Virus record (IMG/VR): IMGVR_UViG_3300005860_000066
Span: 1-23,886 of that record
DNA: 23,886 nucleotides
Direction: 5' to 3' (one strand)
Source of the DNA: a virus
Shown here: one piece after another, positions 13,168 through 20,420 of the stretch
Position numbering within the stretch: the stretch's first letter is position 1
How the letters are laid out: each line of letters opens with the position of its first letter
Position numbers and translations under genes: made by a program
Notes under the pieces: generated by a model
Seen by the model: only the letters and a program-made list of their open reading frames with translations
What the model was told of the DNA's origin: nothing
Databases searched by the model: none

Positions 13168-13602
13168 ATGAGCGAACAAGAACTTGAAAAAACGATTCAA
13201 GAAACAGAAAAAAAGATTTTTTTAGATTTTCTTGAGGAGCAAGGAAGAATTAAGGAGGCAGTAGAAAAGAGAGAAGAAGCAATTAGAAATTTGGCTTCTC
13301 GAATATCGGCAAATCCTAAACTTACTTCTCGTTATCTTCTTTTATGGTATAACTTGATAGAAGAAAATAAAGAATTGATAGAAAAAAGAAGAAAATTAAA
13401 AGAGAATTTTAGAAAAATAATTTTAAAAATTAAGAATAAAATAAATGATGCAACAAAAGAAAAGTATGCTAAAAAAATGAAAAAAGCCTTAGATAATTTA
13501 AAGAAAAAGATAGAAAAAATTGAGAAAAAAATGAAAGAGAATGAGATAGAAATTGAGTTTTATCATAGGATATTTGATACGGTAGAAAAATTATTAAAAT
13601 AG
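13168..13602 (+). CDS. Coiled-coil protein, 144 aa
   Basis: Long stretches of K/E-rich helix with heptads (EKTIQETEKKIFLDFLEEQG, LDNLKKKIEKIEKKMKENEI) and no other domain. Fold and composition suggest a dimeric coiled coil with a structural or accessory role. It is the last gene before a promoter-like inverted repeat and the transglycosylase gene. Confidence 0.55.
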   Translation: MSEQELEKTIQETEKKIFLDFLEEQGRIKEAVEKREEAIRNLASRISANPKLTSRYLLLWYNLIEENKELIEKRRKLKENFRKIILKIKNKINDATKEKYAKKMKKALDNLKKKIEKIEKKMKENEIEIEFYHRIFDTVEKLLK

Positions 13603-13605
13603 TAC

Positions 13606-13639
13606 TTGCCCCAATGGTCAATCTCGGTTATAATTGGGG
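13606..13639 (+). promoter_or_regulatory. Promoter with overlapping inverted repeat (possible operator)
   Basis: TTGCCC at 13606-13611, 17 nt, TATAAT at 13629-13634, with a predicted start near 13641, directly at the following start motif. An exact inverted repeat, CCCCAAT (13609-13615) and ATTGGGG (13633-13639), spans the -35 to the start site. It could be a repressor site. In a transcript from upstream it could also fold as a hairpin. Confidence 0.55.
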
Positions 13640-13641
13640 TG

Positions 13642-13652
13642 GTCGGAATTAA
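13642..13652 (+). promoter_or_regulatory. Start motif GTCGGAATTAA for the transglycosylase
   Basis: It ends 13 nt before ATG 13666, which decides that start over an in-frame TTG 60 bases upstream that would run through the promoter. Confidence 0.8.
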
Positions 13653-13665
13653 CATTTTTAAGGAA

Positions 13666-14106
13666 ATGGAAAGCCCGAAAAAATGGCTAAAATTGGGAAT
13701 TTTTATCCTAATTTTAGCCTTGATAATAGGAATAATATGGACAAAGAAAAAACGAATAATAACAATTATACCAGAACAAGCCAATCAAGTAGAACAGCAA
13801 GACACGGATTATTATGAGCAGTTAGCAGAAAAGTTAATAATGTGTGAAAGCTCGGGAAAAGATAAAGCAATAAATTTAAAGGATAGAGATGGTACAGCTT
13901 CATTCAGTTATCTTCAGTGGAAACCAGAAACCTTTAAAGAATATGCGATAAAATACGGAATAATAGGAGAAAAAGCAAGTTGGAATTATATAATGACAAT
14001 CATCTGGAATAGAGATATCAATAAGTATTTAGTCATACAGATATTAAAAAATGAGCCAGAAAAAGTCAAATTCTTATGGCCAGTTTGCAGTAGAAAAATA
14101 AAATAG
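13666..14106 (+). CDS. Membrane-anchored lytic transglycosylase-like protein
   Basis: A 146-residue protein. Residues about 8-26 form one transmembrane helix (LKLGIFILILALIIGIIW) behind a short basic N-terminus, then a basic stretch and a linker. The domain from about residue 48 starts YYEQLAEKLIMCESSGKDKAIN, the helix of SLT/lysozyme-like folds with the catalytic Glu as E61 in the C-E-S-S-G motif. RDGTASFSYLQWKPETFKEYA follows, matching the usual D-x-x-G-x-x-S-x-G-x-x-Q-f-x-x-x-T-F. It would cut the glycan strands of peptidoglycan at the outer face of the membrane. It may help DNA entry or act as a second lysis enzyme; it has its own promoter, away from the endolysin. Confidence 0.7.
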   Translation: MESPKKWLKLGIFILILALIIGIIWTKKKRIITIIPEQANQVEQQDTDYYEQLAEKLIMCESSGKDKAINLKDRDGTASFSYLQWKPETFKEYAIKYGIIGEKASWNYIMTIIWNRDINKYLVIQILKNEPEKVKFLWPVCSRKIK

Positions 14107-14108
14107 AA

Positions 14109-14119
14109 GTCGGCATTAA
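14109..14119 (+). promoter_or_regulatory. Start motif GTCGGCATTAA for a 33-aa peptide
   Basis: It lies between the transglycosylase stop and ATG 14132, ending 12 nt before that ATG, and supports translation of the short frame. Confidence 0.7.
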
Positions 14120-14131
14120 AAAACTAGAAAA

Positions 14132-14233
14132 ATGTATAATTTAATTTTTCAGATAGGAGCACAATTTGCCTGTAAATATGGGATGTTTTTTATATCAGCA
14201 TTTAATAAATTGATGGGATTTATAGTAAAATAA
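14132..14233 (+). CDS. 33-residue hydrophobic micropeptide
   Basis: The frame reads MYNLIFQIGAQFACKYGMFF at its start and closes with GFIVK. Nearly all residues from 4 to 31 are hydrophobic or small, so it likely spans or lies in the membrane. The start motif and its place after a membrane-anchored wall enzyme make coding credible. It might regulate that enzyme or act in entry; nothing here proves it. Confidence 0.5.
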   Translation: MYNLIFQIGAQFACKYGMFFISAFNKLMGFIVK

Positions 14234-14560
14234 CTCTAAAATGGCACCAGTGAAAAGATTTTTAAGTGGCAATATATAAATATGGGTAGTAAGTAAAAAA
14301 CTTTAAATGGAAGCAAAATAAAAGGGGGCTCCATACCAGGGCCTCCTTTTTCCTTGCCTTGCTTCTTCAGGGGAGGAATAAAAACCAATTCTTATTTAAT
14401 CTTTTTTATCTTTTTCAATTTAACATAAAAAAATTTGTGGCAAAAGAAGATTGCATTAAAGAAGAAACAAAAGAATTCTTAAACCCCATAAGAAGAAACA
14501 ATCTAACATTTTCACATTTTAACATATTTATATATGAAAGAGAAAAAAATTAAAACTTAT
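14234..14560 (+). other. Mostly non-coding interval
   Basis: Apart from the terminator at 14321, I find only tiny frames: ATG 14241 (12 codons, MAPVKRFLSGNI) and one of four codons, with no start motif. The 3' part is T- and A-rich. A frame over 14359-14553 starts only with TTG and has no ribosome signal; I do not call it. Confidence 0.5.
14321..14351 (+). terminator. Intrinsic terminator
   Basis: AAAGGGGGC pairs with GCCTCCTTT (one G-U pair) around an 11-nt loop, with the U-tract TTTTT at 14347-14351. It closes the transglycosylase unit. Confidence 0.8.
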
Positions 14561-14589
14561 TTGACAGAAAATAACAAAGGATTTAAAAT
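14561..14589 (+). promoter_or_regulatory. Promoter of the packaging module
   Basis: TTGACA at 14561-14566, 17 nt, TAAAAT at 14584-14589; start near 14596, so the motif at 14598 would be at the very 5' end of the RNA. Confidence 0.75.
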
Positions 14590-14597
14590 TTAACAAG

Positions 14598-14607
14598 GTC
14601 GAATTAA
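14598..14607 (+). promoter_or_regulatory. Start motif GTCGAATTAA with long spacer
   Basis: The spacing to ATG 14650 is 42 nt, far outside the usual range; the extra length is mainly the 11-mer repeat that follows. Confidence 0.55.
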
Positions 14608-14640
14608 AAAAATCAAAGAAAAATCAAAGAAAAATCAAAG
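14608..14640 (+). repeat. Three tandem 11-mers in a leader
   Basis: AAAAATCAAAG (with AATCAAAG as core at 14611, 14622 and 14633) repeats exactly at period 11 between start motif and gene. Removing two copies would give a 20-nt spacer, so a recent tandem expansion is likely. Confidence 0.8.
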
Positions 14641-14649
14641 AATTTAAAA

Positions 14650-14973
14650 ATGAGAACTGAAAAACAATTAGCAAATTTAAAAAAATTTAAGAAAGGACAA
14701 TCAGGAAATCCAGCAGGAAAACCAAAAGGAACTTTAAGTTATAAAACAATATTCAATTTAGCAGCAAAAGAAGTTGCAAAAAAATTAAAACTAGGAGAAG
14801 AACCAGAAGACTTTTTAAAAACTCTCTTAATAGTAGGAGCAAAAAAAGGATTATCAGGCAATTATGCATTTTATAAGGATATTCTTGATAGATTATTTGG
14901 ACAAGCAAAGCAAATAATAGAAACCGAAGAAAAAAGAATTTTAATTTTAGACAAAGAAGATGAAAAAGAATAA
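14650..14973 (+). CDS. DUF5681-domain protein (candidate small terminase)
   Basis: The first 35 residues hold FKKGQSGNPAGKPKGTLSYK, the hallmark of DUF5681, a domain widespread in phage genes next to terminase. The rest is helical (KTIFNLAAKEVAKKLKLGEE, FYKDILDRLFGQAKQIIETE). At 107 residues it fits a DNA-recognition partner for packaging. Its position three genes before the large terminase and behind a strong promoter supports a small-terminase-like role, but this is by context; the domain itself has no assigned activity. Confidence 0.65.
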   Translation: MRTEKQLANLKKFKKGQSGNPAGKPKGTLSYKTIFNLAAKEVAKKLKLGEEPEDFLKTLLIVGAKKGLSGNYAFYKDILDRLFGQAKQIIETEEKRILILDKEDEKE

Positions 14974-15310
14974 AAAAGAAAACAAGAAAGAAAAACGATT
15001 TAAAAAGATAAATTTTTATATGTGTGCAGAATGTGGATTTATAGGACTTGAACCTCCTACAGATTATTGCACAGATTGGCAAGTTTTTGTTACTTCCCAA
15101 GAATATAAATACCTTAAAAAAGAATGGAAAAAATTTTTGAAGTTTCAGAAATATATAAAAAAATTATCTAGGCTAAGAAAGGTTAAGAAAGAGAAAAAAC
15201 AAGAATATAAAGATCCAGAAATACAAGAGAAATTTGAACTTTTTAAAAAAATTGTAAAAGCGGGAGGAGGAATTATAACAGCTAATCCCGAAATATGGGA
15301 AAAGGAATAA
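14960..15310 (+). CDS. Basic protein with one CxxC, 116 aa
   Basis: The N-terminus is highly basic (MKKNKKENKKEKRFKK), followed by FYMCAECGFIGLEP, a half zinc-knuckle, and lysine-rich helix (YLKKEWKKFLKFQKYIKKL). It ends with FKKIVKAGGGIITANPEIW. No family is recognised. It overlaps the preceding gene by 14 bases. The first 20 nt of the coding sequence are the same as those of the next gene. Confidence 0.55.
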   Translation: MKKNKKENKKEKRFKKINFYMCAECGFIGLEPPTDYCTDWQVFVTSQEYKYLKKEWKKFLKFQKYIKKLSRLRKVKKEKKQEYKDPEIQEKFELFKKIVKAGGGIITANPEIWEKE

Positions 15311-15317
15311 ATTAGCC

Positions 15318-15848
15318 ATGAAAAAGAATAAAAAAGAAATAAAATTTTATTTGGAGAGCAAGCTAGGTAAGATACCAAAAGAAAAGTTAGCAATAAAAAA
15401 TATTAAAGATTTGGACAAAGATTATAGGGGCAATCCTTATTATCCTTTTTATATTCGAATAGATTTAAACCTTTTTCCCAAAGAAAAAACACTTTCAGAA
15501 TACTATTTAGAAGTAGTTGATATTGATGAACTTTTGTTTGAATTGGGCTATAAAATCATAAATGATAAGGATTTATTTCGAAAAAGGAAAATTTGGGAAA
15601 GAAAGGGTGTGATTGTTGGAATTCCATTGATAATAGCTGTTTTGGAGGCTTTTAAAGATAAGGAAAAGAAAATTTTTAATGAGAAGCTGTTTGTTGAAAA
15701 GCAAGGGTACGGGATGGGAATACGCTTATGGACGTTTGGACCTTTTATAAAAATTCTCTTAGAACCACTTTTTTATGATAAAAAAAGTTTTTGGGGAGAA
15801 GTTTTAAAAAGATTTAAAAAAAAGATTGCTGTAAAATCGCGTGAGTGA
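15318..15848 (+). CDS. Hypothetical protein, 176 aa
   Basis: Begins MKKNKKEIKFYLESKLGKIP, sharing its first six residues and their codons with the upstream gene, then a mixed fold (YRGNPYYPFYIRIDLNLF, YYLEVVDIDELLFELGYKII). A hydrophobic stretch GVIVGIPLIIAVLEAF near residue 100 could be buried or membrane-associated. No family is recognised. No start motif is visible; it follows the previous stop by eight bases. Confidence 0.55.
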   Translation: MKKNKKEIKFYLESKLGKIPKEKLAIKNIKDLDKDYRGNPYYPFYIRIDLNLFPKEKTLSEYYLEVVDIDELLFELGYKIINDKDLFRKRKIWERKGVIVGIPLIIAVLEAFKDKEKKIFNEKLFVEKQGYGMGIRLWTFGPFIKILLEPLFYDKKSFWGEVLKRFKKKIAVKSRE

Positions 15849-15898
15849 AAAGATTTTAAACAGGGATATATAAAAGTATTGGCAGGCAAAAATCTTTT
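15848..15898 (+). repeat. Spaced inverted repeat AAAAGATTTT / AAAATCTTTT
   Basis: Two exact 10-bp arms at 15848-15857 and 15889-15898, 31 bases apart, just upstream of the terminase promoter. The arms are AT-rich, so chance cannot be excluded; a regulator site is possible. Confidence 0.35.
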
Positions 15899-15925
15899 AT
15901 CTGGTGCGATTCTAGAGGCATTTTC

Positions 15926-15954
15926 TTGACAAAACATTGAAAATATTGTAAAAT
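15926..15954 (+). promoter_or_regulatory. Promoter of the large terminase gene
   Basis: TTGACA at 15926-15931, 17 nt, TAAAAT at 15949-15954. The leader to ATG 15995 would be about 34 nt and lacks the start motif and a Shine-Dalgarno site. Confidence 0.75.
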
Positions 15955-15994
15955 AGGCCTATTAAAATCGTGTGTTTTTATATGTTTTAAATCA

Positions 15995-17314
15995 ATGGAA
16001 AAAGTAAGTTTTCAAAAGTTAGCAAACTTTACACCAAAACAAAAACTTTTTTTAGAATTAGTGAAAAACTATAGATATACGCTGTTAAGTGGAGTTGTTG
16101 GAACTGGGAAATCAAGATGTTTAAGATGGACTTTGTTATATCTCCTCTTAAAATACGCTTCTAAAGGCTATACAGGCTTACAAGCAGGCTTATTTTGTAA
16201 TACATATCCAGAATTAAATGATAGGCATTTGAAATATATTAAACAAGAATTTCCTAATTGGTTAGGAACTTATAATGAACAAAAACACGAATTTAGATTA
16301 TTTGAAGAATACGGAGGTGGAATATTAGCATTTAGAAACCTTGACGAACCTATGAACTACCGCTCCGTGGAATTTGCTTTTATAGGAGTAGACGAATTAA
16401 CACAAATTCCTAAAGAAACTTTTGATATTTTGATAGAAAGAAATAGATGGGCAGGATTAAAAGATGTTAAATTTATAGCAGCATCTAATCCGGTTGGACC
16501 ATATAAAGAATGGGTAAGAAGACTATTTATTGAAAAACAATTAGAAAATTCCGCAGTTTTATATCTTTATAAGGGTGATAATCCATATTTACCAGAAAAC
16601 TATTATGAGGAATTGGCTAAAAATATGGATGAACCATTAAAAAAGGCTTTACTTGAAGGTGATTGGTATGCTTTAGATGATATACAAGACAAAGAAGGCT
16701 ATTTACCCCTATTGACATCAAAACAATTAAATGATGCAATTATAGACTATCAATATACCTTTGATACTGCAGTTTTAGGAATAGATCCAGGAGCAGGAGG
16801 AGATAACACAACAATTGTTATAAGAGATAATTCAATAGCAAAAATTCTATTCAATAAACAACTTTCTGATACTATGCAAATCTTACCTTTAATAGCAGAT
16901 TATTATCAAAAATATAGGCTTTATGGGATTGTTATAGATATCACAGGAATTGGAAAAGGAATTTATGATAGACTAAATGAAATAGGCTTATTTTTAAAAA
17001 CTTTAGGAATATCTTTTGGACAAAAAGCAGAGGAACCAAATAGATTTTTCAATAAAAAAGCAGAACTATTTTGGAAATTAAGAGAATGGATTTTAAAAGG
17101 AGGAAAACTTTTAAAAGATAATGGATGGAATGAGTTATTGGAAATCAAATATAAGCATCAATCTGATAAAGTTATTAGAATTCAACCCAAAGAAGAACTA
17201 TTGAAAAAAGGTATAAAATCTCCTAATGTTGCTGATGCATTAGCCTTGACATTTGCAATAGATTTAGAACAATTACAGCAATTAAAACAATTTGAAATAT
17301 ATGAAATCTATTGA
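15995..17314 (+). CDS. terL: Terminase large subunit
   Basis: A 439-residue packaging motor and nuclease. The ATPase domain has Walker A GVVGTGKS at 33-40, Walker B FAFIGVDE at 127-134 (D133, E134) and the coupling motif AASNP at 162-166. The RNase H-like nuclease has D264 in LGIDPGAGGD, D315 in IVIDITGIG and D414 in SPNVADALAL, the three metal-binding acids in order. Length and motif spacing fit the Terminase_6 type fold. It drives DNA into proheads through the portal and cuts the concatemer. It has its own promoter. Confidence 0.93.
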   Translation: MEKVSFQKLANFTPKQKLFLELVKNYRYTLLSGVVGTGKSRCLRWTLLYLLLKYASKGYTGLQAGLFCNTYPELNDRHLKYIKQEFPNWLGTYNEQKHEFRLFEEYGGGILAFRNLDEPMNYRSVEFAFIGVDELTQIPKETFDILIERNRWAGLKDVKFIAASNPVGPYKEWVRRLFIEKQLENSAVLYLYKGDNPYLPENYYEELAKNMDEPLKKALLEGDWYALDDIQDKEGYLPLLTSKQLNDAIIDYQYTFDTAVLGIDPGAGGDNTTIVIRDNSIAKILFNKQLSDTMQILPLIADYYQKYRLYGIVIDITGIGKGIYDRLNEIGLFLKTLGISFGQKAEEPNRFFNKKAELFWKLREWILKGGKLLKDNGWNELLEIKYKHQSDKVIRIQPKEELLKKGIKSPNVADALALTFAIDLEQLQQLKQFEIYEIY

Positions 17315-17372
17315 GGATATGTTAAAATTGCAGAAGAAAGAATTAAAAAAATTATTGGATGGCAAAATATAG
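17301..17372 (+). CDS. Possible 23-aa peptide overlapping the terminase end
   Basis: ATG 17301 opens a frame (MKSIEDMLKLQKKELKKLLD at its start) that leaves the terminase frame and ends before the next promoter. It is an amphipathic helix by composition. There is no start motif, so this is a weak call; it may be a chance frame. Confidence 0.25.
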   Translation: MKSIEDMLKLQKKELKKLLDGKI

Positions 17373-17428
17373 AAATCAGTTTCTTATGGGATTTCCTCCT
17401 ACTTTTTACTCTAAATTTTGAAATTTGC

Positions 17429-17457
17429 TTGACAAAATTTAAATTTACTTCTAAAAT
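17429..17457 (+). promoter_or_regulatory. Promoter directly ahead of gene 17469
   Basis: TTGACA at 17429-17434, 17 nt, TAAAAT at 17452-17457. The predicted start (about 17464) is only five bases from the ATG, so the mRNA would be almost leaderless. Confidence 0.7.
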
Positions 17458-17468
17458 TTAAGCGGAAA

Positions 17469-17897
17469 ATGGGAAAAGATTTGACAGGTTTATTAGTAGT
17501 TCAGGTTGATAAGGAAGAAGTAAGGAAAAAACATCCTGATTGGCTTGTAAAATTCCATAAATTTTGGATTTTAAAGAATGAAATTAAGGAAGAATTAAAG
17601 GAATTTATGAAGGAATTTATATGGAAATATGCAAAAGAAAAGAATTATGAACTCTATGACGAGGTTGTTGTAAGAGAACTTCCTGATAAATTCGTAGTTT
17701 ATGCTCTTGCTTATCCAAGAACTCCATTAGGTTTTTGGAAAAAATTAAGGCTAAAAAAGGAATTAACTCCAGAAAAATTTATTCAAAAAGTTAATGAGAT
17801 TTTAGCACAATACGAATTCGAAATGATAACACCAGAGATTATACAAAGAGACGAAGAACAGGAAATCTTGTCGGCAATTAATAAACAAAAATCATAA
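17469..17897 (+). CDS. Hypothetical protein between terminase and portal, 142 aa
   Basis: Helical and charged (WLVKFHKFWILKNEIKEELK), then EVVVRELPDKFVVYALAYPR and a final helix. There is no motif for a known enzyme. The position between terminase and portal is typical of small packaging or head-assembly proteins. The stop overlaps the portal start by one base, so translation may be coupled. Confidence 0.55.
   Translation: MGKDLTGLLVVQVDKEEVRKKHPDWLVKFHKFWILKNEIKEELKEFMKEFIWKYAKEKNYELYDEVVVRELPDKFVVYALAYPRTPLGFWKKLRLKKELTPEKFIQKVNEILAQYEFEMITPEIIQRDEEQEILSAINKQKS
17870..17881 (+). promoter_or_regulatory. Start motif GTCGGCAATTAA for the portal
   Basis: It has two bases between GTCG and AATTAA, encodes LSAIN in the upstream gene and ends 15 nt before ATG 17897. 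Confidence 0.75.
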
Positions 17898-19843
17898 TGC
17901 TACCATACGAAAAGCAATTTAAGGATTTGACAGAATGGACAGAAAAAGAAATTTTAGAAGAAATTTCAACACAATTTAGAGAAAGCGAGCAAAATACTTT
18001 ACAAAAGAAAACATATTGGACAGAATACATTAAACTTTATCTAAATCAAGAAAGAAAAAAAATAGGAGATTTAGCAGTTGGCTCTAATCTTCTATTTTCA
18101 CAATTTAACGATATTTATGCTTCTATTGACAATGATGATTTATTGGTAAGTTTTAAAGAAAGAAATCCAAGAGATGCAGAAGTTGTTCAATTTACAAATT
18201 GGGTTGCAAGATTTGATTTTGAAGAAATGAATTTATCAGCATTACAAAGAGAACTCTTTTGGGATGTTTTATTCTTTGGAACGGGATTATATGATGTTTC
18301 AGAATACGATAAAAAAAGAAAGGTTATAAAAGTAAGACTTCAATCTCCATTTACATTTTTTATAGATCCATTGGCAAATTCAATAGAAGAAGCAAGATAT
18401 GCAGGAAGATATGTTTATATGACACCATATGATTTAATGCAAGATGAAAGATTAGATCCTGAAAAAGTTAAAAAAATCTTATCAACAAGTTCTCCAAAAT
18501 CAATAGAAAAAATTACATTAGAAGAAAGAGCAAAAAATATATTGCTATTAGAAGGCTATAACTATTTCCAATATCAACATTCCAATGCTTATTTAGAGAT
18601 TTTGGAATGGTATATGTATGCTAATGGAAAATTATGGGTTGTATGGACAGATAATGGAATAACAACAATTTTAGGATTTAAAGAATTGAAATATGAAGAT
18701 GGAGGTTCAGGAAAAAGCAAAATTCCATTTGTTGCATATTACTATATAAAAACTCCAAGAGGATTTTGGGGGATAGGAATTCCTGATATTTTAGAAAGTG
18801 CGCATAGAACTGCGGTTTATCTACAAAATCTTATGCTTCAAGGAATAAGAATTGATGTAACTCCTTCCTTCCTAATAAATCTCCAAGCAGTTCACAATCC
18901 AAGAGATTTATTGACAAGAGAAATAAATAAAATTGTATGGACAAAAGTTCCACCAGCAGGACAAATTCAGCCATTTCCTAAAACTCAAGCAGTATCAAGC
19001 GATGTTTTAGCATTCTACAATATGATAATTAATGAAGCAATGGGAGCAATAGGAAGCCAAAGAATTTTAAGAGGTTCATTAGGACAGATAAAGAAAACTG
19101 CAACAGAAGTTGCTATAGCAAAAGCAAAACAAGACTTACAAATAGCATCTCATATGAGAAACATTTTAAGAGGAGAAAGAGACTTTTGGTATAGATGGTT
19201 AAAAAGACATAAGAAATTCTTAAGTAAAGATGATACAAAACTTGTTGAAATTATAGGAACTTATGGAGCAAAACAATTTGTAGAGGTTAGAAAAGAGGAT
19301 TTTATTCCAGCAGTAGATCCAATTATAGAAATTACATCTTCTTTGGTAGCAGAACCAACAAAGATTGTAAGAAGAAGAGATTTAGCAGAAGTTTTGCCAT
19401 TAATAGGAGAAATGGGAGGAAATCCAAAAGCAGGATTGAAAATGATTTTAAGAGATATGGATTTATCGCCAGAACAAATTGATATTCTATTACCTCCATC
19501 TCCTCATCAAATAAAGGCAAGGAAAGAAAATGAATTATTAGAAGAGGGAATATGGGTAGATATAGATGAGCAAGATAATGATAATGAGCATTTAGAAGAG
19601 CATTACAAACTTCAAGAAAATGATGTTGTAAGATTGCACATTGAAGCACATATAAAAAATATTCTTTTGAAGCAAAGAATGAAACAACCACAACCAGCAA
19701 TACCAGCAGAAGGAGAAATACCAGAAGAAGAAATAGAAATGGGAACTCCTCAAGAAGTGCAGAAAGAATTAACAAAAGAAATTCCAATAGAGGGAATTGA
19801 AGCATTGAGAGGTGCGATAAGGCCATCAATGCCACAGAAGTAA
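17897..19843 (+). CDS. Portal protein
   Basis: A 648-residue protein of the large portal type. The region with FWDVLFFGTGLYDVSEYD at about 121-138 and VRLQSPFTFFIDPLANSIEE at 146-165 is the conserved portal core, where position of the D-P pair and the G-T-G turn are typical. A long alpha-helical stem region follows (IILNEAMGAIGS-like stretch near 375-385, where helices ring the channel). The C-terminal part has acidic helices (NEHLEEHYKLQENDVVRLHI) and a proline/glutamate-rich tail. Twelve copies would form the vertex ring through which DNA passes. Location right after terminase fits. Confidence 0.88.
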   Translation: MLPYEKQFKDLTEWTEKEILEEISTQFRESEQNTLQKKTYWTEYIKLYLNQERKKIGDLAVGSNLLFSQFNDIYASIDNDDLLVSFKERNPRDAEVVQFTNWVARFDFEEMNLSALQRELFWDVLFFGTGLYDVSEYDKKRKVIKVRLQSPFTFFIDPLANSIEEARYAGRYVYMTPYDLMQDERLDPEKVKKILSTSSPKSIEKITLEERAKNILLLEGYNYFQYQHSNAYLEILEWYMYANGKLWVVWTDNGITTILGFKELKYEDGGSGKSKIPFVAYYYIKTPRGFWGIGIPDILESAHRTAVYLQNLMLQGIRIDVTPSFLINLQAVHNPRDLLTREINKIVWTKVPPAGQIQPFPKTQAVSSDVLAFYNMIINEAMGAIGSQRILRGSLGQIKKTATEVAIAKAKQDLQIASHMRNILRGERDFWYRWLKRHKKFLSKDDTKLVEIIGTYGAKQFVEVRKEDFIPAVDPIIEITSSLVAEPTKIVRRRDLAEVLPLIGEMGGNPKAGLKMILRDMDLSPEQIDILLPPSPHQIKARKENELLEEGIWVDIDEQDNDNEHLEEHYKLQENDVVRLHIEAHIKNILLKQRMKQPQPAIPAEGEIPEEEIEMGTPQEVQKELTKEIPIEGIEALRGAIRPSMPQK

Positions 19844-19848
19844 AATAG

Positions 19849-19859
19849 GTCGTAATTAA
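19849..19859 (+). promoter_or_regulatory. Start motif GTCGTAATTAA
   Basis: It follows the portal stop and ends 13 nt before ATG 19873. Confidence 0.8.
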
Positions 19860-19872
19860 CAAAAATATAGCA

Positions 19873-20061
19873 ATGCCATTAACAAAAAAAGGAAGAGAAA
19901 TCTTAAAAAAGTTTCAAGAGCAATACGGAAAAGAAGAAGGAAAAAGGTTTTTCTATGCTGCAATAGTTAAGGGAAATATTCCTCATAGCAAGGTTGCAAA
20001 AGGAAAAGGAAGTGGAAAATTATTAAAAGCAATAAGAACATATAAGAAGAAAAAAAGATGA
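19873..20061 (+). CDS. Small basic protein of the head module, 62 aa
   Basis: Reads MPLTKKGREILKKFQEQYGK at its start, then FFYAAIVKGNIPHSK and a basic tail. Short proteins with this L-T-K-K-G-x-x-I-L-x-x-x-x-x-x-Y-G-x-x-x-G-x-x-x-F-Y-A pattern are common downstream of portals in phages and are annotated as unknown. Its role may be in scaffolding or DNA binding. Its stop overlaps the next start. Confidence 0.65.
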   Translation: MPLTKKGREILKKFQEQYGKEEGKRFFYAAIVKGNIPHSKVAKGKGSGKLLKAIRTYKKKKR

Positions 20062-20372
20062 TGGAAGAAAATAAACCACTTTTAGAAGAATATTTTGGAA
20101 AGCAAATTCAAGAATATATTGCAGGAAATCCAGAAAAAGCAAAAGAATTAATATTGAGATTAAGAACTTTTTTAGCAACTGAAGAATGGAAAGTTTTAAA
20201 GAAGGTTATTGAGGATACAAGAGAAAGAGTTATACAGAATATGAGCATATGTCCTGTAGAAATGGGAACATTATTGGCATATAGAGAAAGTATAACAGCA
20301 TTAGATTTTTTGAGGAATTTACCAGAAAATTTAATCAAGGTTTTAGAACTTCAGATAACAGAAGAAAAATAA
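20058..20372 (+). CDS. Hypothetical protein, 104 aa
   Basis: A helical protein (YFGKQIQEYIAGNPEKAKEL, WKVLKKVIEDTRERVIQNMS) with one cysteine. ATG 20058 or 20061 start; the first overlaps the upstream stop. It sits in the head operon, so an assembly role is likely. I do not recognise it. Confidence 0.55.
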   Translation: MMEENKPLLEEYFGKQIQEYIAGNPEKAKELILRLRTFLATEEWKVLKKVIEDTRERVIQNMSICPVEMGTLLAYRESITALDFLRNLPENLIKVLELQITEEK

Positions 20373-20379
20373 AAATTAC

Positions 20380-20408
20380 TTGACAAAATTTAAAGTCGGA
20401 ATTAAAAT
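20380..20408 (+). promoter_or_regulatory. Promoter overlapping a start motif
   Basis: TTGACA at 20380-20385, 17 nt, TAAAAT at 20403-20408. The motif GTCGGAATTAA at 20395-20405 shares three bases with the -10. The predicted start would be six bases before ATG 20421. Confidence 0.6.
20395..20405 (+). promoter_or_regulatory. Start motif GTCGGAATTAA
   Basis: Ends 15 nt before ATG 20421. A transcript from the overlapping promoter would start downstream of it, so the motif would be used only on read-through RNA from upstream promoters. Confidence 0.65.
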
Positions 20409-20420
20409 AAGGGTAGAAAA

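Noticed and set aside
14359-14553. Open frame of 64 codons
   Set aside because: It begins only with TTG right after a terminator, has neither start motif nor Shine-Dalgarno site, and its composition is that of T-rich non-coding DNA.
19332-19862. Long open frame on the minus strand opposite the portal gene
   Set aside because: It is the mirror of a well-supported portal sequence; the leucine-rich translation is typical of the reverse strand of AT-rich coding DNA.
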